NCBI GenBank assembly: GCA_027475525.1
Contig: JAMWFC010000073.1
Coordinates: 459,791 to 523,790, forward strand
Source: Macrolepiota albuminosa
Taxonomy: Eukaryota > Basidiomycota > Agaricomycetes > Agaricales > Agaricaceae
Length of the DNA: 64,000 nucleotides
Direction: 5' to 3'
Shown here: piece by piece, positions 9,540 through 21,016 of the stretch
Layout: each line of letters opens with the position of its first letter
Position numbering within the stretch: the stretch's first letter is position 1
Made by a program: the position numbers and the translations under genes
The notes under the pieces: generated by a model
Database searches by the model: none
What the model saw: only the letters and a program-made list of their open reading frames with translations
What the model was told of the DNA's origin: nothing

Positions 9540-10881
9540 AACTCAGTGCTTAATCCCAGCCTCAACCTCACTTCGTTCGGTTAAGGCCTCGGTATTTCAC
9601 AACTCAATGCTTAATCCCAGCCTCAACCTCACTTCGTTCGGTTAAGGCCTCGGTATTTCACAACTCAATGCTTAATCCCAGCCTCAACCTCACTTCGTTC
9701 GGTTAAGGCCTCGGTATTTCACAACTCAATGCTTAATCCCAGCCTCAACCTCACTTCGTTCGGTTAAGGCCTCGGTATTTCACAACTCAATGCTTAATCC
9801 CAGCCTCAACCTCACTTCGTTCGGTTAAGGCCTCGGTATTTCACAACTCAATGCTTAATCCCAGCCTCAACCTCACTTCGTTCGGTTAAGGCCTCGGTAT
9901 TTCACAACTCAATGCTTAATCCCAGCCTCAACCTCACTTCGTTCGGTTAAGGCCTCGGTATTTCACAACTCAATGCTTAATCCCAGCCTCAACCTCACTT
10001 CGTTCGGTTAAGGCCTCGGTATTTCACAACTCAATGCTTAATCCCAGCCTCAACCTCACTTCGTTCGGTTAAGGCCTCGGTATTTCACAACTCAATGCTT
10101 AATCCCAGCCTCAACCTCACTTCGTTCGGTTAAGGCCTCGGTATTTCACAACTCAATGCTTAATCCCAGCCTCAACCTCACTTCGTTCGGTTAAGGCCTC
10201 GGTATTTCACAACTCAATGCTTAATCCCAGCCTCAACCTCACTTCGTTCGGTTAAGGCCTCGGTATTTCACAACTCAATGCTTAATCCCAGCCTCAACCT
10301 CACTTCGTTCGGTTAAGGCCTCGGTATTTCACAACTCAATGCTTAATCCCAGCCTCAACCTCACTTCGTTCGGTTAAGGCCTCGGTATTTCACAACTCAA
10401 TGCTTAATCCCAGCCTCAACCTCACTTCGTTCGGTTAAGGCCTCGGTATTTCACAACTCAATGCTTAATCCCAGCCTCAACCTCACTTCGTTCGGTTAAG
10501 GCCTCGGTATTTCACAACTCAATGCTTAATCCCAGCCTCAACCTCACTTCGTTCGGTTAAGGCCTCGGTATTTCACAACTCAATGCTTAATCCCAGCCTC
10601 AACCTCACTTCGTTCGGTTAAGGCCTCGGTATTTCACAACTCAATGCTTAATCCCAGCCTCAACCTCACTTCGTTCGGTTAAGGCCTCGGTATTTCACAA
10701 CTCAATGCTTAATCCCAGCCTCAACCTCACTTCGTTCGGTTAAGGCCTCGGTATTTCACAACTCAATGCTTAATCCCAGCCTCAACCTCACTTCGTTCGG
10801 TTAAGGCCTCGGTATTTCACAACTCAATGCTTAATCCCAGCCTCAACCTCACTTCGTTCGGTTAAGGCCTCGGTATTCCAC
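9540..10881 (+). repeat. 61-bp tandem repeat, 22 copies
   Basis: The unit AACTCAATGCTTAATCCCAG and following bases to TATTTCAC repeats with period 61. Inner copies appear identical; only the first and last differ slightly (CAGTGC, TATTCCACC). Each unit contains CTCAACC/GGTTAAGG flanking ACTTCGTTC, so each can form a small hairpin. An inverted partial copy stands at 9496-9515. Near-identity means recent expansion. Confidence 0.95.
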
Positions 10882-11108
10882 CACTCAGTGCTCAATCCCA
10901 GTTTGCCTCAACTCTCAGAGCATTATTGTAAGCTAAATTGAATTTTTCTTGAATTTTTCAGATTTCATTAAGGATTTATAAATCTCAGAAAAACTAAACT
11001 CAGTGTATCAGTAAGCCCTGAATTTTTTTCTAATTTTTTAGTGATTTTATCTGAATTTTCTAAGCATTATCTACCAACATTTATTCAAAACAGACCAAAA
11101 AGACAACT

Positions 11109-11147
11109 ATTTGTCAGCCTTAGTCATCGATGACTCAGCTGACAAAT
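11109..11147. repeat. 39-bp near-perfect palindrome
   Basis: ATTTGTCAGC and GCTGACAAAT flank TTAGTCATCGATGACT. It lies near the right edge of the 9411-11196 insertion. Confidence 0.8.
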
Positions 11148-11305
11148 TTTTAGTCATCACATCAAATTCCCACAAAAGTCGTCGCATATACTATAGATTG
11201 GTATTCCTTGTATCTTGCATTAGGTGGGCCCCTAGTGCAATGACATCGAACTCAAATATTTTTGACCACACACAGAAGAATAGACTGATGTTTATTTACA
11301 TCATA

Positions 11306-11405
11306 NNNNNNNNNNNNNNNNNNNNNNNNNNNNNNNNNNNNNNNNNNNNNNNNNNNNNNNNNNNNNNNNNNNNNNNNNNNNNNNNNNNNNNNNNNNNNNN
11401 NNNNN
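11306..11405. other. Assembly gap (100 N)
   Basis: Exactly 100 undetermined bases, the usual placeholder for a gap of unknown size. It removes the 5' end of the next gene. Confidence 0.99.
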
Positions 11406-12771
11406 AGTCCTCCAGCGGCAGGAGATTTGTCTGGTCCGTCACCAAATCCCAAGAAGCCAAAATGGGTGACCTATATTGGTCAACCTCCTCCTGGTACCTA
11501 TTGTCAACAGAAGGAGCAGGAGGACAAGGATGAGGATGAGGATGAAGAGGAAGAGGAAGAGGAAGAACAAGAGGGCAGGATACCAAAGGGGGAAATTACT
11601 GGAGGGATGCTGTTGGGCAGGTATCTGAGGACAGCACCTCATTGCGAGGGTCAGCACATCAACCCCCCTTGCCAATATTGCGCAAGTAAGCGGCTACAGT
11701 GTGTCAGGACAAAGGGCGGCACCACATGCAATCCCTGCCGGCTCATTCACAAACGAACATGCAGCCTGATGATTGTCAAGAAAACCGTCAAGCCCAGCAA
11801 CAAGGGAAAGGGGAAAAAACCACTGAGAAAGAAGTCAGTGACGATTATTGAGAGTGATGATGGTATGAAACTCTTTTCCTGCTCAAATAGCTAACCAATA
11901 GTTAGCAGATGAACCAGCCAGTCCAATCGCGGGACCATCAAAACCGTCCATCTGTCCATCCCAACCGTTGACCTCCAACCACCCAGCGGATCCTCTTCTG
12001 GTCAAGGAAAAGGGCAAGGAGCGGGCAATGGAGTCTAGTCACAGTGAGGACATTGTGGCTGGTGTAATGGCAGGGGTGGAGAGCCGTTTGGACAGGATGG
12101 AGAATGGGTTCCAGGAAGCATTGCGGAATGTTGGGGAGCAGGTGTGGGACGGGTTTGTCATGGCTGAGGCGAGCTGGTTACCGCATATTGAGGACTTCTT
12201 CCGTCGCTACCAGACTCAGGTCAACACACTTGGTGGCCGCATAGAAACCCTGCAAACAAATGTTTCTCTTGTGGGTGAGACACTTGAAGACTATGCCAGA
12301 CAGATCCGTCAGATGGAAGAGCAGATCCGCAATATTTGGGGTGTGGTTGACACTTTGCAGAATCAACTTCACATCTCTACCCGTCCCTCCAGTCCGTCAG
12401 CTCAGGATGATGTGGCAGTGCATCCAACAGGGCACAGTGGACTTGGACTCATTGTTGAAGAGAAAGAAACTACTCCTGACCCCATCGCTGACCAATTCCC
12501 TGCCACTGCTGACATATCCGTTCCCACTGGTGACACCTCTGCCCTTGCCACTGACCAATCCCATCACGCTGCTGACTTATCTGCTCTCACCGTCGCTCCG
12601 TCCCCGCTTCAACAAACATCCTCAAGGACGTCTCCTGCACAAACATCTCCGTCACCCCCTCAACCATCTTCCGTCCCTCTGCCAGTCCCTGCCGAGGACC
12701 CTCTCCCTGGGCCAAGGGGACGGGCTCGCAGCAACTCCCGAAGTAGTTGGCCGCCAATGCAACGGACCTGA
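11406..12771 (+). CDS. KDZ accessory protein: Zn2Cys6-like cluster plus coiled coil (5' end in gap)
   Basis: Two exons. Exon 1 is open from the gap to 11862; the intron is 11863-11905 (GTATGA..TTAG); exon 2 is 11906-12771. The N-terminal part has an acidic run, then CQYCASKRLQC and CNPCRLIHKRTC. The spacing C-x2-C-x6-C-x8-C-x2-C-x7-C matches the GAL4-type Zn2Cys6 pattern of fungal DNA-binding proteins. A basic stretch follows, then a coiled coil (GVMAGVESRLDRMENGFQEA through QIRQMEEQIRNIW), and a Pro/Ser/Thr-rich tail ending PGPRGRARSNSRSSWPP. It is intact as far as visible. A broken copy lies at 62086-62960. I infer DNA binding, perhaps to the element's own ends; the family is not known to me and the start codon is missing. 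Confidence 0.65.
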
Positions 12772-12972
12772 TCATCCAGTCGGCTTACTGAGAGACAAAA
12801 GGCAACAGAAGACAAGTGAAGATGGATGGTTTAAGATGGACAGTTTGTTATTGTACAATTTTTTTTTCATTATGATAGACATTGCAGACATTGCTACATT
12901 TTTGTAAGACTATAGTTTACAAAAATGTAATGTAACATTTCCCCCTTCCCCACATCAATGACGGCGGACTGG

Positions 12973-15177
12973 TCAAATGACCTTAGTGCAGCTGCTACTC
13001 CTTTTTGCTGGTGTAGACATATCAATGTATTGAGCTGCATCTTCCTGTAGCATTTGTGCTTGAGACTTGCGGGGTCGCTTGGAATTTGTTGACAATTGGT
13101 TAGGCAATGCCTTGCGCTTCTTTTGGTTTTGTAATGCCGGCCTTCCCTCACCTTCAAATTGGTCATTGTCCTCATCTTGAAGAATGTCGAGCATCCTTCT
13201 TGACACTCTATATCTAGGGGAACCATCACTAGGGCCATTATTGGAGGGTCTGGATGGCTCCATCCTCTTTGTTGTAAGAGGTGGATGGTAGTGGCATCTA
13301 CCACTGCTGTATCATCAACACATCCATCATGAACGGATTTGTTGAGAGCGGACTCGTCATGAGCGGAAGCTGATATATTTGGTCAGGATTCGTTGTGAAC
13401 CGTGGATCTGTTGTGGTGCTGAGGCTGGGGAGTGTGCGGTGAGCGCAAGACAGGAGGTTCCTCCTGTAAGTCAGGCAGTGGTGTGTGTGGTACGCTAGGT
13501 GACAGGGGAAGTGTAGGCCCCAGTTGCCACTCCAAGTTGGCTGCAGATCCAGTGACTAAAGCGGATCCACCATCAGCGGCTCCATCATTAGCAATGGTCC
13601 TACTGTTGCCATCGACTACCGCTGATGGTGTTGGCCTCTGTTTCTGATTTTTCCCTCCATTTTTGCATGTAGCCTTACGTGCTGCTGCTGCTGCTGCATT
13701 TTTTTCACGATCAGCTCAGGTGCCGTACTCGGCAGCTACTGGCTGCTTGTGATGGTTGAGATAAACCGTCTAGCAGAAGGTGTCACCAGATCCATACTGT
13801 CCTTGATGGTCTCTCCAGAAGTTCAGCAGATGCAATAGCTCAGGCCAACCAAGATTATGGGGATCTTGGAATATCAGACCCTCTGGAAGATACCTTGAAT
13901 GTATGAATTGCTGATCATTGGTCCTCACTGCCTTGTAAGGAGCAGATTCATACCGGTAACCAGACGCAATTTCTGATGGAGTGATCAGATGATGAGCAAA
14001 GGTGGAGAAAACTAGGATTCACTGTAATGAGTATTTAGATAGTCCTGGACAAGCATTTCCAATTCTGCCCAAGTTTGAAATATATTTGGTCCTGGATCTG
14101 CTGGTAATATTGGGAATCCATCCCTATCCAGATCAAGGATGAGGTCATGGCGTGTAAGGATAGGAGGAGTCAAATCATGGGGTGATTGCATGTTGGATGG
14201 CATGTCTCTACCAAGAAGAGCAGACATGTAATCCATCATCTTCTTGTTGAGGTCACTAACAAGGTCAGGAAAGGAGTCTTGAAAGGTAGGTTGGTTAGCA
14301 TGGGTCAAGTATGACATATTGTCATGACTATAATTGGTGTCAAAATTGTTTAAAGAATGATGGCACCACATACATTCTAATAGTCATGCCTTCATCTGCA
14401 TACCAACCAACAACAGTCCAACTCAACATGCCCATCTCTCTAAATCGAAGCACATCTGCATCGTCCACACGCTTCAAACCGTGCTTTCGGGCCTTCCTGG
14501 AGAGACAACGATTAGAAAGCGGAATCAAGCGGACGGATGTACAATGAATAGAGGACGGATGGGGGATAGAAGGAATACCAACTTGCGCTGAATTTCTGGT
14601 GGATTTCCTTTTTCACTCCATTCTGCTGCCATCTTCCGTAAACGACTTTCCTCCTGCGGTGTGAGTTGATGCATAACATTTTTGACAGCCACATTATATT
14701 GTGCAAATGCATCCAATCCCAAGGCATTGTGATCCTTACCCCTCAACAAGTTCTGGATCTCCTCGTTTATCTCCTTTGCCATTGTCTGCCGGACAACATC
14801 TCGCAGTGAAGTTTTCAGGAGCACCTTTGGATCTTTATGCTGGTAATAAGGGCGCCAGCAATTCTTGATATACTGGACAACCTTCTATTCAAGCAAATGA
14901 TGTCTAGTTCTTTGCAATGAGTTGCTGTACCTACTTTGATTCTCTCTGCTCACTCTTCCCCTGTCTTTGGCTCTGTCCCCTTAGTGGCCCAGTAGTTGAA
15001 GATATCCATTAGGATTTTATCCTTCAAGATAGCAGTCCAAGCTTGAGGAGTAGTTGAGGAGCGGTAGAGTTCCTTGTATGGTTCAAAGATAGATCTTTCT
15101 TCTGCTGTAAATATCAGTTCCACTCGTCTTTTCTTTGGTAAAAATATTGGTTCAGGCGGTTGCAGGAGGGCAGACAT
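12973..15177 (-). pseudogene. KDZ accessory gene of unknown function, copy 1 (stops present)
   Basis: Minus-strand, several exons. It starts MSALLQPPEPIF (15177) and continues ERSIFEPYKELYRSS. After an intron it gives VVQYIKNCWRPYYQ, DVVRQTMAKEINEEIQ and HQLTPQEESRLRKM, then HGLKRVDDADVLRFREM, SALLGRDMPSNMQSPHD and LPADPGPNIFQTWAELEMLV. The last exon holds LLHLLNFWRDHQGQYGSGD and ends RPRKSQAQML..AKRSSSCTKVI. Comparison with KDZ2 (59309-61479) shows in-frame stops in this copy, among them one after KTGEE (near 14956), one in the GDTF region and one after KYGT. I do not recognise a domain. Similar hypothetical proteins with LGRDMPS-like motifs accompany KDZ elements in agarics as far as I recall. 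It is transcribed opposite to the other three genes. Confidence 0.6.
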
Positions 15178-15413
15178 GTTTGTAGACAATATAATTTTCT
15201 GCAACCACACAGTTCTCAACCAAAGGATCACATGATAAAATATAGATTTTCCGTTCAGTATCCGTTGATGACAAACGGATTCCGTTTGTCTTCGACGGAT
15301 AGGGTCCGCTGTCCGCTGGTATCCGGCCTGTCCAAATTGGGGCATATTGCCGATATTGATGAGCAGTCTCATTAGATATCCCATACAATGGCTAGGTCCT
15401 GGCCATAGATATT

Positions 15414-17313
15414 TTGATCATGAACCTGAACTCTCTAAAGAAATGCAAGCGACCAAAAACAACAGTCATCAGACAAAGGGACCTCATCCCGTTTGCTGAG
15501 GAAAGGACACAACTCACTCAGAAGACACGAGGGTTGCCAGTCCTCATAACACAATGGCTACCACTGGGTCCCGCTCCCATTGTAACTGGTGCACCACCTG
15601 CGGCATTTGCAGATGATGATAACTTTGCACACTTGGACAATAATCCAACGGTAGATGATGTAGATGATACAATGCCCATATCCATAAGGCATGTAAAGGT
15701 GATTTGAATGTATGCTATTATTGAGAGCGAATTATTCAAGTTCATACATAGACACAGGCAGATTATCTTAACGACTTCATCAACCATGTTCCACAGTTGC
15801 TCAATGGAACAGCTACCTTGGCACATCGGGCAGAAATCCTTGATGATCACATGTGTGACTCAAACTGGAAGAAGCTGCTTGACATGGTTCCATTCCTATG
15901 TCAAAAGTACAGGACTATGTGGAGATGAGAGATGCAGCTGTTCAATATTTTACTGAGCAATCCGTTGGAATATCAATGGATTTACTAACAAGCTGGGAAG
16001 CCAGAATAGCTAAGGCAGAAAGGCTCAGAGAGGAGGGAAACCGTAAAGCAATGGATATTCTGAAAGCTCGTACAATGACCTTCAATAGTGCAAGTGAAGA
16101 CTGAATGGCAGCAGACAGTGGAAACCACTCAACAGATGTTGCAGCGACGGATATTCATTCCTTCTGGATTCAACTTGTCTTTGACATTGAGGAGCAGCAG
16201 TAAGGTGTATTGCTGATGGCCCAAACTATTTCACTAATTGGAAGCTCAGAATTGCAATTCAGGACCAGGTTCACCATTTGAATCGGCATGCAAGCAATGA
16301 TGATCGGCAAAAGGTCGAGGTGGAAAGAGAAATATTAAGGGTTCGACTCAATGTCCTTGCTGCTTCTCAGGACAGGAGCGGGTTCATTGCTGGTGGAAGG
16401 TGGACTGCCCCCCTGGAACCGGATGAAGTTCCTGGAGCCTTTGACGACAATGAAATGGCAGAAAATAGACAACCAGCGGATCCGCTGGTACCGCTGGCAG
16501 ATAACCTTGAACCAACGGATGTAGTTGTTCCAGAAGATTTTGAAATCTCCTTCCCATCTATGATCATGGGTAATGTCTCACCATTAACAATGATAGAGCG
16601 CAATCTGCGCTTGATTCAAATTGAAAGGCTCCTGCACCTTCGGGAATTCATTGCAGAGAAATCATTCCTATATTCTCATGTTGTCCAGGTCGCCCCAAGC
16701 AAGAATGTGAAAACTTGAGCTCGTGCATCTCTTCAAAGAATCCAGGCCTCAATCCTGGTGAAGGCTCATGCCTATACACGATGCCGCAGTGCTCTGCTGC
16801 AACTGGGATCAGACCCCAGCATTCAGAGAAAGTATCCAGTTCTACAGAAAGCGGATTTGAATGCAAGCACAGCTATACAAGATCCCAACATTCCTGGTTC
16901 ATCAAGGATCAAGGTATCTTGGATATGGCACTCTAATTCTGATGCAGAAAATGAATCTGCAACTATTTCTGAATGTGAGTCCTCTTGTTAACATTTCCAT
17001 TATCATTACATCCGTTCGTGAACATATCTCTTCAGTTAATCATGTTCATTATCTATGTGCTAGAGCACAACGCAACAGATGGACAGAGGAATGTCAGCTT
17101 GTCACGAGTGAAATGGAGTGGACAGTTCGGTATTTCTTCAACCAGGCAGATATTTGGTTGAAGCGTGGTATGTCAGTGAAGAAAAGAGGTCTCCAGTCAT
17201 ATGCCCACAAAAAGGTGGCCATGTGGCAAGAATTGGCCTCGATGGCAATTGATAAATTTAGGCGGGTGCTTCCTGATTTTATTCCCCCCCAAACTGCAAG
17301 AGATCCGCTGTGA
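15414..17313 (+). pseudogene. KDZ transposase, copy 1, catalytic core deleted
   Basis: The N-terminus (from about 15422) matches that of KDZ2: NSLKKCKRPKTTVIRQRDL, then DDNFAHLDNNP. Near 15770-15815 the frame passes from the start of the CxC2-like region (DFINHVPQLL) directly to ATLAHRAEILNDHMCDSNW. The cysteine cluster, both catalytic aspartates and the glutamate, about 1 kb present in KDZ2, are therefore missing. Downstream parts are kept: VEMRDAAVQYFTEQS, SMIMGNVSPLTMIERNLRL, KADLNASTAIQDPNIPGSS, and the C-terminal domain RWTEECQLVTSEMEWTVRYF..QADIWLKRG..YAHKKVAMWQELA. The last is absent from KDZ2. The product could not cut DNA. Some stops and frameshifts occur after 16104. Confidence 0.75.
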
Positions 17314-17321
17314 AAATGGTG

Positions 17322-17446
17322 GATGCAGAGATGGATTGATATGATGGATGCAGAGACGGATTGATGTGACGGATGCAGAGACCAATTGATGTGATGGATG
17401 CAGAGACGGATTGATGTGACAGATGCAGAGATGGATTGAACTGATA
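17322..17446 (+). repeat. 25-bp tandem repeat, 5 copies
   Basis: The unit GATGCAGAGACGGATTGATGT plus four bases repeats five times with small changes, just after the transposase stop codon. KDZ2 lacks this part. Confidence 0.9.
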
Positions 17447-17586
17447 GATGCAGCTTGCTGCCATCAGCGGATGATCAGAACGGATTTGTGACAGTCACGT
17501 GCAATGGAATTGTTGAAAATCACTTTTGTTTACAAGGCACAAAAATCTGATACATAGCAGTATCCCCTTCTACAAGCAAGAGTGCA

Positions 17587-19687
17587 ATGGCGTCTACCTC
17601 TGTACCACACAATGTCATGTCTCAAGCTACTGTACTAGAAAATTTGCAAGAGGTTGTTGACTACATCGAGTCACACCTTATTGCAGCACTTTCCATATTT
17701 GGCAATCTTGCGCCAAGTCTTGAAGTGGAAGAGGCATGGATTATCCAGCATCTAGACAAGGAGTTGGTAAAATAACTTCAAAATGTGTAAATATATTAGG
17801 ATCTGACTATGTGCCATAGAACTTTGTATTGTCATATCTGGGGGCTGCATCACTGAATAATGTGGTCTGCAATGTCCCAGACATTATCAAAAGCATGAGC
17901 CAATTTTTCCCTCTCCAAAATCAGCAAACTTTGCCCACAGAGATCCTGGAGTTTGTTGATGGCCGTCAAGGTCTTATCAGGAATCTGTATGGCTGTGATT
18001 GGTGGAACCACATTGGCCGAGAGGATGTTCAGGTCTTAAGCAATGAAACGCTGGAGCATTGCCTTCTCGTACATCAGCAAGGCTTCCACTCTCTTGAAAG
18101 CTTCTTGGCATGCAACCGCTGGCCACCCATGACAATGCCATCTAATGGATTGGTGTCCGTCCCAGCACCAGACAATTTGCTCTGTGTGTTTGCAGGTAGC
18201 GGATCCACCAGGGGCCACCAGCGGATGCTTCTAGCCATAGACAAGTGGCGGTCGCTGGATAGGATGGAACATGTGCCAACAGCCAATGATATGATCCGCC
18301 TGTTTGCTGGCAGCAAGTCCATTGCTGCTTCTGTTGTCAGTTCTGTTGCCAGGTCCGTGGATCCTGCTCGGACGGGCCAATTGACAGGCATCAAGTCCCA
18401 TACCAATAGTATTGATGGTGAGCAGCCTGATCCTCAAGACTTCCTCTCCATGGCCCATCCTACCACTCTCCCTGATGTCGACTCTCCCCAATGGCCATCC
18501 TTGACACATATTGAACCCTCAAATGCACAACATCCATTCCACCACCTCTACAGTCAGAGTAAACCTGGACTGGTGTATGGCCCTACAATGGAAAACTCTC
18601 ACATTGTAGTTCAACCAGCATCCCAACTTCCTTCCGCCCCAGCAGCTCATGTCCGTGGAACATTTAGGGAGCTGGAGGAAACTGACAACAACCAGGTGGA
18701 TATCCCTAATCCATCCATTAGTGACCCTGACTTAGAGGGTATCCCTCCTTTGTTCATTCCTGCAGAAGGAGAGATGGAAGATGAATCTTTGCCGCCTTTG
18801 TTTATTCCTGCAGAAGAGGAGATGGAAGACAAATCTTTGCCACCTTTGTTCATTCCTGCAAAAGAGGAGATGGAAGAGGATTCTTTGCCTCCTTTGTTCA
18901 TTCCTGCAGAAGAGGAGACCGAAGACAATGATTTGCCCCCTTTGTTCATTCCTGTGGAAGAGGAGATGGACAACGATTCTTTGCCACCTCTATTCATTGT
19001 TGGTGAAGGAGCAGAAGGACTAACAGCGATGGAGACTGTGGCGGCCAGTGATGGCAAACAAACAGAAGTCCGGAGCGGTGGACGTATGGTGACCGAGGAC
19101 AAAGAAAACCTTCCGCCACTATTTCTTGTGACGGCAGAAGAGACGGATGGAGGCATGGCAGCCAATGACAAAGAAAATCTTCCACTGCTTTTTGATGTAA
19201 CAGCTCTTCAAATCCCGTCTTCCCCCTTCCAACAATCTCCTTCTCCAACCCTACCTACTGGTAACAATGTCCGGGAGTGGGAGGAATATGAGTCACGTAT
19301 GACTCGACGTGAGGATCAGAGAAGAATTAATGAATTGTATCAACAACGTGAGTATAATTTGGCACTGGTAATCATAGTTAATTTATTTCAACAGAACAAG
19401 AATTTTGCACTAAAGCAAAACATGGTCGATGTAGGCCCATTGGCCCTTTCAATCAAGCTGGTCATACTGATGATATGTCTGTTGATATGTCAGAGTCACC
19501 CTCACCATCTTCATCGTCAGGCCTGATAGCAAACTATGAAGACATCACACTTCCCAGACCTCAGGGGCCATATACACTGGACGACTTTGCATTTTTGACA
19601 GCAGACTACCTGCTTGATGAGGATTTGTTCTATTCAGATGCATTACATGAATCTAATGAAGAGGAGGAATACACATTGGATGAGTAA
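17587..19687 (+). CDS. KDZ accessory protein with LPPLF repeats, 666 aa
   Basis: Three exons in one open frame: 17587-17766, 17820-19347 and 19395-19687, with introns GTAAAA..CATAG and GTGAGT..AACAG. The sum is 2001 bases. The N-terminal 350 residues (YLGAASLNNVVCNVPDIIKS; GCDWWNHIGREDVQVLSNE; RWPPMTMPSNGLVSVP; VPTANDMIRLFAGSKS) match no domain I know. The middle has eight units of about 16 residues, consensus SLPPLFIPAEEEMEDK, degenerating to NLPPLFLVTAEE. After a charged stretch (REDQRRINELYQQ) the C-terminus is acidic (DEDLFYSDALHESNEEEEYT). It is likely soluble. The repeated LPPLF short motifs and acidity suggest multivalent binding or an activation domain; that is inference. A broken copy with a different number of units is at 55240-56457. 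Confidence 0.7.
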
Positions 19688-20889
19688 TTTAATCCTTAGT
19701 TACTATAATTCTTGGCTTTTCCGTTGGTTATTTTTTGTCAAGATTAACCGTCCCATTGTGCTGCTGATATTTTTCGTCAAGATTAACCGTCCCGTTGTGC
19801 CGCTGACGAATCTATCATAAATCTGTTTGATCTGTTACCTCCAGTTGTGCACTAGAAGGAACATAAACTGACAATATTCTGCTAGACTACAGGACATTCT
19901 GTGGATTATACATAAATATCACTCTAGTATTGTGTACTAGGCTACAGCACTTTACTACAGACATTTCAATTAGTTTGGACAGGACTCAGGTCCACTAAGA
20001 TTAACCGTCCCATTGTTTTGTTCCATTATGCCACTCTCATAAACGCAAAAAACAACACACTCTTCAACAATTAAACAAGGGGGACTTGAACCCTCAAATT
20101 GGGCAGTAGAAATAATATAGACGTAAATAACAATTAGTAAAAGTCATGTCTAATGATGTGCACTAGTGGGATTCGAACCCGGCTCTTGTGCACAATATGA
20201 AATATCAATGTATCAATATTCCATTCGACCACAGGTCCTTACTAAAAATCAGTGCAGTTTACATCTGGTGCAAAAATGCAGCAGTATAAAAAGACAACAT
20301 TATATGTCATTATGGTGGACTAGAGAAGTCTGGACTAGGGGAGTCGAACCTGCCACTCCACACAATACTGAAAATTGAGTGGGTCAGATCAACTACCACA
20401 GGCCACTGACAGGCAGGTTTGACTCCCGCTAGTGCACATTATATAATAGCAGCAGGCCACTGATGTCTGCTAGCATGAACACTATCCTGACTTCTAAGTA
20501 AGTGCCTGTGGTACAATGGAATATTGATAAATTGATATTTCATATTGTGCACAAGAGGTGGGTTCGACTCCTGCTAGTGCATATTAGAGCAGCAGGCCGC
20601 TGATGTCCGCTAGCATCATTAATGTGATCTGTTTAAAACTCCAGAGATTTCTGCAGTGGCATGGGTTGGTTGTCTTTGCACATGTGATCATTCCAGATTT
20701 CGTGACTATGCACAACTTCGTCCAACCCATATCTGCTTCAGTAATTTCTAGCGTTTTTAATGGATCAACTTGATGATGCTAGCAAGTGATGAACGGATAT
20801 TTTATTAGGGCTTACAGGCCCTATTAAAATATTTGTCACTAGCAGGAGTCCAACCCGCCTCTCAATATTCCATTGTCACCATTAGACCC
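19688..20889. other. Inner right region of KDZ1: cluster of tRNA-like modules, no protein
   Basis: No reading frame is supported. The phrase AAGATTAACCGTCCC occurs three times (19742, 19779, 19999). From 20160 on there are repeated tRNA-like modules in both orientations, each with GTGGTACAATGG-like and GGTTCGACTCC-like boxes (20160-20240 minus, 20328-20403 minus, 20506-20586 plus, partial ones at 20404-20440 and 20840-20885). Confidence 0.6.
20506..20586 (+). other. tRNA-like module
   Basis: TGCCTGTGGTACAATGG is followed about 45 bases later by GGTGGGTTCGACTCC, a perfect B-box. It is the best preserved of the right-hand cluster. No acceptor stem closes it. Confidence 0.45.
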
Positions 20890-21016
20890 CATTAAGGTGG
20901 AGTAGGGGGAGTAGAATCCACCGCTGTACACAATATTGAATATCAATAAACGAATATTCCACTGAACCACTGGGACTGGTTGCACCGCTGATGTCAGCTG
21001 GCTCACATGCCGACAT

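Larger units (their letters stand above)
9411..11196. mobile_element. 1.8-kb insertion with terminal hairpin and minisatellite
   Basis: KDZ2 has an uninterrupted tRNA-like module (63262-63345, minus). In KDZ1 the same module is split after GGAATATTTCC (9410) and resumes at ATTGGTATTCC (11197). The intervening 1786 bases are therefore a later insertion. It starts with two strong hairpins (9409-9458 and 9456-9470), then 22 copies of a 61-bp repeat, then an A/T-rich tail with a 39-bp palindrome (11109-11147). I see no protein and no clear target duplication. It recalls non-autonomous Helitron/Helentron-like elements, but the usual end motif is not evident. Confidence 0.6.

Noticed and set aside
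9540..10881. CRISPR array
   Set aside because: The units are contiguous and identical with no variable spacers; it is a minisatellite in a eukaryotic transposon.
9411..11196. A standard Helitron
   Set aside because: Hairpins and lack of a target duplication fit, but I cannot see the TC start, CTRR end and A/T target in the right places.
11111..11586. Open frames crossing the run of N
   Set aside because: They exist only because undetermined bases cannot encode a stop; only the frame with the cysteine pattern after 11406 is supported.
18647..19171. Antisense Ser/Gly-rich frame opposite the LPPLF gene
   Set aside because: It is the mirror of the 48-base coding repeats and has no independent support.
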